31,678 nt of DNA from NCBI GenBank assembly GCA_900765525.1, contig CAAFRY010000081.1, positions 1 to 31,678 on the forward strand, written 5' to 3'. Of the stretch, positions 24,533 to 30,242 are shown one piece after another. Made by a program: the position numbers and the translations under genes. The notes below the pieces were generated by a model. The model had not been told where the DNA came from. It did no database searches and worked only from the letters and a program-made list of their open reading frames with translations. Numbering within the stretch: the stretch's first letter is position 1; each line of letters starts with the position of its first letter. The DNA is from an uncultured Blautia sp. GTDB lineage: Bacteria; Bacillota; Clostridia; Lachnospirales; Lachnospiraceae.

Positions 24533-25672
24533 ATGATAGAAATTAAAAATGTTTCAAAATCTTACAGAGATAAGCTGATACTGCGAAATATTAACCTGGT
24601 TTTCGAGACAGGGCAGTTTATCGTCATTATCGGTTCCAGCGGCTGTGGGAAGACCACGCTGTTAAAGATGATAAATAAGCTTCTTCCCATGGATTCCGGC
24701 GATATTCTCATAGACGGGAAATCTATCCGGGAAATACCGGATACCAAGCTGCGAAGAAGGATTGGATATGTGATACAAGATGGAGGATTGTTTCCCCATC
24801 TTACGGTAAGAGAAAACCTGGAAATCATGTTGAAAATAGAGGGAATGCCTCCGGAAAAGCGGGAAAAAAGGGTGCTGGAGCTGCTGGATATGGTAAATTT
24901 GAACCCGAAAATTTATTCCAACAGTTATCCCTGCCAGCTGTCCGGAGGCCAAAAGCAGAGAGTGGGAGTGGCCAGAGCTTTTGCCGCTGATACGGACTTG
25001 ATTTTAATGGACGAGCCTTTTTCGGCTTTGGACCCTCTTACCAGAGAAGAGCTGCAAAATGAGATAGTAAAGCTGCAGAAAAGGTATAAGAAAACCATTG
25101 TTTTTGTCACCCATGACATGGACGAGGCCATTAAATGTGCGGATAAGATATGCGTGATTCAAAACGGACAGGTCATACAGTTTGACCAGCCGGAGAAAAT
25201 TTTAAAATATCCCCAGAATGATTATGTGGAAATGTTTATCGGGAAGAACCGTCTATGGGGAAATCCTTCCTATATCCGGGCAGGAGATATTATGTGCCGG
25301 GAATCTTTCCAGCTGTCAAAGGACCGGACGGTTTTGCAGGCCCTGCAGATTATGCGGCAGAACATGATTAACAGTGTGTTGATTACACATGGGAACTCCA
25401 GGAAGCTGGACGGGGTTGTGTGGCTGGAAAACATCCGGAAGCTGCCGGATTCCCAGCTTGGAATGCCGATTCAGCAAATCATGAGCCAGGACTATAAGAC
25501 CGTATATGAGGAAACAACGCTTCAGGAAATCATCAATACCATTGATTATAAAAAATCCGGTGTTATTCCTGTTTTAAATCAACGGGGAGAATTAAAGGGT
25601 ATATTGACAAAAAGTATATTGCTGTCGGTATTGAGCAAACGTTACAGACAGACAGAGGGGGCTGAGGAATGA
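24533..25672 (+). CDS. OpuC/ProV-type ABC transporter ATP-binding protein with CBS domains
   Basis: A 379-residue ATPase. Walker A is GSSGCGKTT (34-42), the signature LSGGQKQR, Walker B LILMDEP and switch histidine THDMDEA. After about residue 245 two CBS domains follow (ICRESFQ... and IQQIMSQDYKTVYE...), the regulatory unit that lets OpuA/OpuC-type systems respond to ionic strength or nucleotides. The family usually imports quaternary amines such as glycine betaine, carnitine or choline, and in EgtUV-type systems ergothioneine. The gene overlaps the permease gene by four bases (ATGA), so both are made together. Confidence 0.93.
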   Translation: MIEIKNVSKSYRDKLILRNINLVFETGQFIVIIGSSGCGKTTLLKMINKLLPMDSGDILIDGKSIREIPDTKLRRRIGYVIQDGGLFPHLTVRENLEIMLKIEGMPPEKREKRVLELLDMVNLNPKIYSNSYPCQLSGGQKQRVGVARAFAADTDLILMDEPFSALDPLTREELQNEIVKLQKRYKKTIVFVTHDMDEAIKCADKICVIQNGQVIQFDQPEKILKYPQNDYVEMFIGKNRLWGNPSYIRAGDIMCRESFQLSKDRTVLQALQIMRQNMINSVLITHGNSRKLDGVVWLENIRKLPDSQLGMPIQQIMSQDYKTVYEETTLQEIINTIDYKKSGVIPVLNQRGELKGILTKSILLSVLSKRYRQTEGAEE

Positions 25673-27246
25673 ATGGATTGTTAGACGTTTTTTATCAGAG
25701 AAAAGAAGAGCTGTACCAATTATTCCTTCAGCATATGGAGATGACAGCCATTGCGGTGCTGCTTTCTGTCTGTATAGGAATTCCTCTGGGAATTCTTATT
25801 ACAAAGAATAAGAAAGCTTCGGGAATTGTCATAGGAACGGCCAATTTGATGCAGTCTATCCCAAGTATAGGACTTCTGGCCTTTTTAGTTCCTATCGTAG
25901 GAATCGGGGAAAAGCCGGCAATTATTATGGTGATTATTTACGCCTTGCTTCCTATTATCAAAAATACTTATATCGGTATTACGGGAATTGACCCCTTGAC
26001 CGTAGAATCTGCCAACGGAATTGGATTATCTAAAATGCAGTCTTTATTTCAGATTCAGATTCCCATTGCCATGCCTTATATTATGGCAGGCATACGGATT
26101 TCTGCCGTTACCGCCGTTGGAACAGTGACCATCGCCGCCTTTGCAGGTGCAGGAGGCCTGGGCTGGTTTATCAATTTAGGCTTAAATGCCAATGACCCGG
26201 ATTTAGTGCTTTTGGGAGCCATTCCGGCCTGTCTTTTGGCTCTGGTGGTGGATTTTATTTTGGGAAAAGCAGAAGCTGTCCTTACTCCTGAGGGTCTAAA
26301 GGCAGCAGACAAAATACATTACCGCACACGAAAGGAGCAAAATCGGCGAATTGCAGGAGCAGTTGTATTTTTCGTGATTATATTCTTGTTTCCTGTGGTT
26401 CATACCCTTGTGGCAAACCTTCGGGAAAAACAAGATACTCTTGTAGTGGGAAGCGAAAATTTTACAGAAGCCATTATACTGGGAAATATTTACAGCCAGC
26501 TTATCCAGAATCAAACAGATATTCAGGTGGAAGAACGATTTAATTTAAATGGAACCATGATTACCATGTCTGCCATGGAAAACGGGGACATTGATACTTT
26601 TACAGATTATACCGGCGTTCTGGCGCCTAATGTGCTGGGACTCAGTTTGTCAGAAAATCCGGAAAATCTCTATGAAACAGTAAAGGAAAAAATGCTGCAG
26701 GAATACAGTATGGAGGTTTCACAGCCTTTAGGGTTCAGCAATACTTATGTCTTTGCGGTGACAAGGGAAACCTCGGAGAAGTATGGAATTACCAAGCTTT
26801 CCCAGCTGTTGGAACAGGCAGGGGAGCTTCGGCTGGGCTGTACAACAGCCTTTACCCAAAGAGAAGACCTGCTTCCTAAATTGCAGACAGAATACCAGAC
26901 TGAATTTAAAAGCGTGGACGGTTTGGAAGGAAATATCCGCTATCAGGCCATCAGCTCCGGAAAGGTAGAGGTGGTGGATGCCTTCGAGACAGACGCTATT
27001 TTGATGGATATGGATTTGGTGAAAATAGAAGACGACATAGAATATTTTCCTCCTTATGAGGCGGTTGCAGTGACTAGGGAAGACAGCTTCCAGAAGTTTC
27101 CGGAGCTGAGAGAAGTCATGGAAACCCTGGAGGGAGAAATTTCTACAGAAGACATGACAGAAATGAATTATAAGGTGGATATAGAAGGCAAGACTCCTAA
27201 AGAAACAGCAATTGAGTTTCTGAAGGAGAAAAATCTTATAGAATAA
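25669..27246 (+). CDS. OpuC/EgtU-type permease fused to its substrate-binding protein
   Basis: A 525-residue fusion. Residues 15-215 form a BPD-type permease with about five or six helices and the EAA-like loop (ANGIGLSKMQSLFQIQIPIAMP). One more hydrophobic segment (about 228-247) anchors a C-terminal OpuAC-type binding domain (about 258-525) outside the cell, starting VGSENFTEAIILGNIYSQLI. It has the family's TDYTGVLAP, GFSNTYVFAV, FETDAILMD and FPPYEAVAV segments. The family's usual PEYTGT and EFxxRxDG stretches are changed to TDYTGV and AFTQREDLL, hinting at an unusual ligand. Fusion of permease and binding protein is the plan of pneumococcal EgtU and some OpuC systems. It is the last gene before the terminator. 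Confidence 0.92.
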   Translation: MNGLLDVFYQRKEELYQLFLQHMEMTAIAVLLSVCIGIPLGILITKNKKASGIVIGTANLMQSIPSIGLLAFLVPIVGIGEKPAIIMVIIYALLPIIKNTYIGITGIDPLTVESANGIGLSKMQSLFQIQIPIAMPYIMAGIRISAVTAVGTVTIAAFAGAGGLGWFINLGLNANDPDLVLLGAIPACLLALVVDFILGKAEAVLTPEGLKAADKIHYRTRKEQNRRIAGAVVFFVIIFLFPVVHTLVANLREKQDTLVVGSENFTEAIILGNIYSQLIQNQTDIQVEERFNLNGTMITMSAMENGDIDTFTDYTGVLAPNVLGLSLSENPENLYETVKEKMLQEYSMEVSQPLGFSNTYVFAVTRETSEKYGITKLSQLLEQAGELRLGCTTAFTQREDLLPKLQTEYQTEFKSVDGLEGNIRYQAISSGKVEVVDAFETDAILMDMDLVKIEDDIEYFPPYEAVAVTREDSFQKFPELREVMETLEGEISTEDMTEMNYKVDIEGKTPKETAIEFLKEKNLIE

Positions 27247-27295
27247 AAGGATAGGATACCAGGGTTAAATACTGTTTTGCCCTCAACATCACGAT

Positions 27296-27360
27296 ACAAA
27301 GAAGGACTGCTCCCCCTTTGCGAAACCATTGGTTTATGCGGGGGAGCAGTCCTTCTTGTT
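27296..27360 (+). terminator. Terminator of the catabolic cluster
   Basis: AAGAAGGACTGCTCCCCC (27299-27316) pairs perfectly with the 18 bases at 27340-27357. The 23-base loop holds a second palindrome, AAACCATTGGTTT. The right arm ends CTTCTTGTTGT. It lies 53 bases after the last stop. In the rest of the 250-base gap a further stem, ACAAGGGGC (27442-27450) with GCCCTTTGT (27455-27463), is visible; nothing else. Confidence 0.85.
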
Positions 27361-27496
27361 GTATAGTATATATCCAACGCAAAATTTAACCTTTGCAACC
27401 ATGTGTGCCCTTGTTCAGAGAGGGTAAGTATACCGCAGCGTACAAGGGGCCTTTGCCCTTTGTAATGTTTAGGCAACGGCCTGGATTTTTCCTATG

Positions 27497-28822
27497 TTAA
27501 GCTTCCAGACTGCCGGATGTTTCCTCCTGCTTTACCAGAGTCACCAGAGTCTCTCCGATTCTGTGGTTGACAACGGTTTTTACCTGGATTTTCATAGTTT
27601 CTGTCTGACAGGTGAAGGTTTCTCCGTTGCCGGGAACTCGTCCGATTACGTCACAGATATAGCCGCTGTAGGTGTCAAAATCATCGGTGGGAAGCTGGAT
27701 GCCCAGGGCTTCCGCTACATCGTCTAAATCTGCAGAGCCTTGAATTTCCCAGGTGCTGTCATCAATCTGCTGGATTTCCGGCGCCTGAATGGAATCTTCC
27801 AGTTCATATAAGTCTCCTACCAATGCCTCGATTAAATCGTGAAGAGTGATGAGGCCGGACATGCCGCCGTACTCGTCTATGAGAACAGCAATATATTTAC
27901 GGGAAGCTTTCATTTTCTGGAACAGTACGTTGGCCTTCATGTTTTCCGGTACGAACCAGGGTTTGTCCAGGCAGGTTTTAATCACCTGCTGTTTGGATTT
28001 CCTTTCAGAACGGAAATAATCTTTCGTGTTTAAAATTCCCACTATGTTATCTGTATTCTCTCGATACACAGGATAGAAGGTGTGACGGCTTTCAAAAATA
28101 ACGCCGTCCCAGGTGTCCAAAGTATCGGCTATATCCAGAGAGGTTACATCAATTCTGTGGGTGCATATTTGTTCTGCAGAAATATCGTTAAAATCAAAGA
28201 CATTCTGGATAATTTCGGTTTCGCTTTTGTCAATAGTACCCTGCTGGCTGCCCTCTGAGAGCATCATACGAATTTCTTCTTCAGTTACCTGCTCATCACT
28301 TTCCTCAGGATTGATACCCATAAGTTTCAGCACACCATTGGTGGAAGCGGTAAGGAGCGCTACCAGAGGAGTAAAAATTTTTGAGATGGCGTAAAGCATT
28401 CCTGCCATGGAAAGGGCCAGAGAGTCGGACTTTTTCATAGCAATCCGCTTGGGAACCAGCTCGCCGAAAACCAGGTTAAAGTAAGACAGGACAACCGTGA
28501 TAATAATCACAGATACGGAACTTAAAACACTTACCGGTACGGGAACGCCCAGTCTTACAAAAACATCAACCAAAGGCTCTGCAAAATAATCTGCAGCAAA
28601 AGCACTGTTCAGGAAACCGGCCAGGGTAATTACTACCTGGATAGTGGCCAGGAATCGGGCCGGCTGTTCTGTGAGCCGGGTAAGTTTTATGGCTTTTTTG
28701 TTTTTTTCTTCCGTAAGCTTTTTCAGCTTGGATTCATTCATTGAAATAACAGCTATCTCTGCGCTGGCAAAGACGGCGTTTAAGAAAATTAAGATAATAA
28801 GTAAAATTATAGAACCAATCAT
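27497..28822 (-). CDS. CNNM/CorC-HlyC family membrane protein (DUF21, CBS pair, CorC_HlyC)
   Basis: A 441-residue protein in the order: DUF21 membrane domain (about 1-190, with helices at the N terminus, near 60-80, 100-125 and 135-155, and the acidic LNAVFASAEIAV motif), a CBS pair (about 205-330) and a C-terminal CorC_HlyC domain (about 345-430). Bacterial relatives take part in Mg2+/Co2+ export or resistance rather than haemolysis, despite older naming. The frame continues upstream to 28915, but that part runs through a terminator hairpin; ATG 28822, with AAGGAG about twelve bases upstream, gives MIGSIILLIILIF. It is monocistronic, and its leader holds a small ORF and a terminator. Confidence 0.9.
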   Translation of the reverse strand: MIGSIILLIILIFLNAVFASAEIAVISMNESKLKKLTEEKNKKAIKLTRLTEQPARFLATIQVVITLAGFLNSAFAADYFAEPLVDVFVRLGVPVPVSVLSSVSVIIITVVLSYFNLVFGELVPKRIAMKKSDSLALSMAGMLYAISKIFTPLVALLTASTNGVLKLMGINPEESDEQVTEEEIRMMLSEGSQQGTIDKSETEIIQNVFDFNDISAEQICTHRIDVTSLDIADTLDTWDGVIFESRHTFYPVYRENTDNIVGILNTKDYFRSERKSKQQVIKTCLDKPWFVPENMKANVLFQKMKASRKYIAVLIDEYGGMSGLITLHDLIEALVGDLYELEDSIQAPEIQQIDDSTWEIQGSADLDDVAEALGIQLPTDDFDTYSGYICDVIGRVPGNGETFTCQTETMKIQVKTVVNHRIGETLVTLVKQEETSGSLEA

Positions 28823-28872
28823 TTCTGCTAAAAACTCCTTAAAATTAGTATACTTAGAAATTAAAAATACGC

Positions 28873-28934
28873 AAAAAGGGACAGCCACACAGCTTTCCGG
28901 AAATTGCTTCCGCAAAGCTGTGCAGCGTCCCTTT
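28873..28934 (-). terminator. Terminator hairpin in the leader of the CNNM gene
   Basis: On the minus strand AAAGGGAC pairs with GTCCCTTT, then CACAGCTTT with AAAGCTGTG, then CGGAA with TTCCG around a small loop: a long stem with one internal loop, followed by TTTTTGCGTATTTTT. It lies between a small ORF (28933-29016) and the CNNM gene start, so it either ends a separate small transcript or works as an attenuator. Confidence 0.75.
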
Positions 28935-29016
28935 ATGTATTCATAATAATTTCCATGGGCTGATATACAAATTTACAACAATCATTGTCAGGCTCGTCGT
29001 CCATGAAAAATTTCAC
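28933..29016 (-). CDS. Small leader ORF upstream of the CNNM gene (27 codons)
   Basis: On the minus strand GTG 29016, with AAAGG just upstream, or ATG 29004 four codons later, opens a 27- or 23-codon frame that begins MKFFMDDEPDNDCC and ends MEIIMNT at TAA (28933-28935). It is acidic, has a Cys-Cys pair and does not look like a membrane peptide. The stop codon is within the first bases of the terminator stem, so a ribosome ending there would cover its base. The long distance from AAGG to ATG and the very short one to GTG leave the start uncertain. It may be a leader peptide, an independent small protein, or chance. Confidence 0.4.
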   Translation of the reverse strand: MKFFMDDEPDNDCCKFVYQPMEIIMNT

Positions 29017-29038
29017 ATCCTTTCTGATTGGTATTAAA

Positions 29039-29065
29039 ATTATCATATCTTCTTTGGGTTGTCAA
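29039..29065 (-). promoter_or_regulatory. Possible promoter of the small ORF / CNNM leader
   Basis: On the minus strand a perfect TTGACA (29065-29060) precedes GATAAT (29044-29039), but with a short spacer of 15 bases. A second possible promoter for the CNNM gene alone, TTGCGT with TATACT 16 bases on, overlaps the end of the terminator. Confidence 0.35.
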
Positions 29066-29093
29066 GAATCTTCTTTATTTTATGATAAAATCG

Positions 29094-29102
29094 TGATATA
29101 AT
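29094..29102 (+). promoter_or_regulatory. Extended -10 promoter of the phosphoribosyltransferase-like gene
   Basis: TGATATAAT (29094-29102) is a perfect extended -10 (TG, one base, TATAAT). No good -35 lies at the usual distance, which extended -10 promoters tolerate. The leader would be about 65 bases. Confidence 0.5.
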
Positions 29103-29173
29103 CGAATTATCAGAAAATTCAAGAACCGGTGGGAACGGGAAGGAACCGGTTCGGAAAAAGAGGAGGTAGTATT

Positions 29174-29821
29174 ATGGAATTGGAAGCAAGAATGTTTAAG
29201 GCATATGCAAAAGGGGATGATAAAATCCAGTTGAAAATTATCCCCGGACATTTCGTTACATCTCAGTCTCATATTACCCATTACCTGGATATGACTACCA
29301 TGAAGACCAGATGCGCTGAGGCTTCCAGGATTGCCAAGCTGCTGTCTGCCAGATATGAGACCACCACTCCTGTGGATACCATTATCTGTATGGATGGTCT
29401 GGAGGTAATCGGTGCTTTTTTGGCAGAAGAACTGGCAAAGGCCGGGGTTTTGTCCATGAATGCTCATAAGACGATTTATATTGTTACTCCGGAGTTTAAT
29501 CCAAACGGTCAGATGATTTTCCGGGATAACATTCAGCATATGGTACGGAAGAGAAATGTAGTTATTCTCATGGGCTCCATTACCACAGGAACTACTTTGC
29601 AGCAGTGTATGGAAAGTGTGCTGTACTATGGCGGAATCATTCAGGGCGTGGCAGCTATTTTCAGCGCAGTAAATAAAGTTGCAGGTCTGGATATTAACGC
29701 TGTATTTAAGAAACAGGATATTCCAAACTATGAATCTTATGCTGCAGATAAGTGCCCTATGTGCCAGAGACAGGAGAAAATAGATGCCATTGTCAATGGC
29801 TACGGATATTCTAAGCTGTAA
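29174..29821 (+). CDS. Phosphoribosyltransferase-like protein (orotate PRTase family) with altered PRPP loop
   Basis: A 215-residue soluble protein of the type I PRTase fold. The fold-typical segments are visible: VDTIICMDGLEVIGAFLA (about 67-84) and the PRPP-loop region VVILMGSITTGTTLQQ (129-144). Active orotate or adenine PRTases have two acidic residues in that loop (VDDVITTG); here they are Met133-Gly134, while the TTGTT diphosphate part is intact. The C-terminal end adds CPMCQR (194-199), a possible half of a metal knuckle. The frame opens 15 codons earlier, but ATG 29174 has AGAGGAGG upstream. Databases probably call it orotate phosphoribosyltransferase; it lies far from any pyrimidine gene, so a regulatory or salvage role is as likely. 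Confidence 0.75.
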   Translation: MELEARMFKAYAKGDDKIQLKIIPGHFVTSQSHITHYLDMTTMKTRCAEASRIAKLLSARYETTTPVDTIICMDGLEVIGAFLAEELAKAGVLSMNAHKTIYIVTPEFNPNGQMIFRDNIQHMVRKRNVVILMGSITTGTTLQQCMESVLYYGGIIQGVAAIFSAVNKVAGLDINAVFKKQDIPNYESYAADKCPMCQRQEKIDAIVNGYGYSKL

Positions 29822-29907
29822 AGCGGACAGAAAGGCTGCATTAAATATGTATTAAGAATAATTATACATTTTATGCGTGTCTTCTGCTATACATAAAGGC
29901 CTTTTAT

Positions 29908-29950
29908 CGGGGATTGCCGTGTATATCACATGGCAGTCCCCGAAATTTTT
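29908..29950 (+). terminator. Terminator of the PRTase-like gene
   Basis: CGGGGATTGCC (29908-29918) and GGCAGTCCCCG (29932-29942) form an 11-bp stem with one G-U pair and a 13-base loop, followed by AAATTTTTGT. It lies 86 bases after the stop codon. Confidence 0.8.
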
Positions 29951-30051
29951 GTATTGGTTCAGCCGGGGGATTCAGGAAAAAAATTACGCCTGGTTCTGTT
30001 ACGAAATTTTTTGTCACCCGCTGAAAAGTTCTATCTTCCGGAAAAAAACTA

Positions 30052-30060
30052 TGTTATACT
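30052..30060 (+). promoter_or_regulatory. Extended -10 promoter of the M16 protease gene
   Basis: TGTTATACT (30052-30060) fits the extended -10 pattern, with TATACT as the hexamer. There is no convincing -35. Confidence 0.4.
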
Positions 30061-30242
30061 TATGTTTTGAAGATTACGGGAACAGGCAGTGTGAAGCAGA
30101 AATCCATACCTGCATGGAAAAGAGAGGGATAGAGACAGCTTTCCCGGATGATAATAAAGGATAAGAGAAAAGATTATAAAAATAAGAAAAAGACAAGGAA
30201 AAAGTAAAAGCAAGAGAAAGAACAAAAACAGGAGGAACTGGT

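Larger units (their letters stand above)
29822..30242 (+). other. Intergenic region between PRTase-like and M16 genes
   Basis: No credible gene. It contains the terminator at 29908-29950, a promoter at 30052-30060 and, from about 30160 to 30235, a tract almost entirely of A and G leading into the GGAGG ribosome site (30231-30235) of the M16 gene. The predicted untranslated leader is about 175 bases. Confidence 0.65.

Noticed and set aside
27442..27463. Stem ACAAGGGGC/GCCCTTTGT as terminator of the CNNM gene
   Set aside because: In the minus-strand RNA one pair becomes C-A and no U-tract follows, so it is not a convincing terminator for that gene.
27497..28822. Haemolysin function for the CNNM/CorC protein
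   Set aside because: The haemolysin name comes from an old association; DUF21, CBS and CorC_HlyC domains point to a divalent-cation transport role.
30112..30162. Sixteen-codon ORF (MEKRGIETAFPDDNKG) in the M16 leader
   Set aside because: No ribosome site and no link to a hairpin or terminator; likely chance in a long leader.
29877..30164. Open frame of 95 codons between the PRTase-like and M16 genes
   Set aside because: It runs through the terminator at 29908-29950 and the promoter at 30052-30060, lacks a ribosome site and has no recognisable composition or motif.
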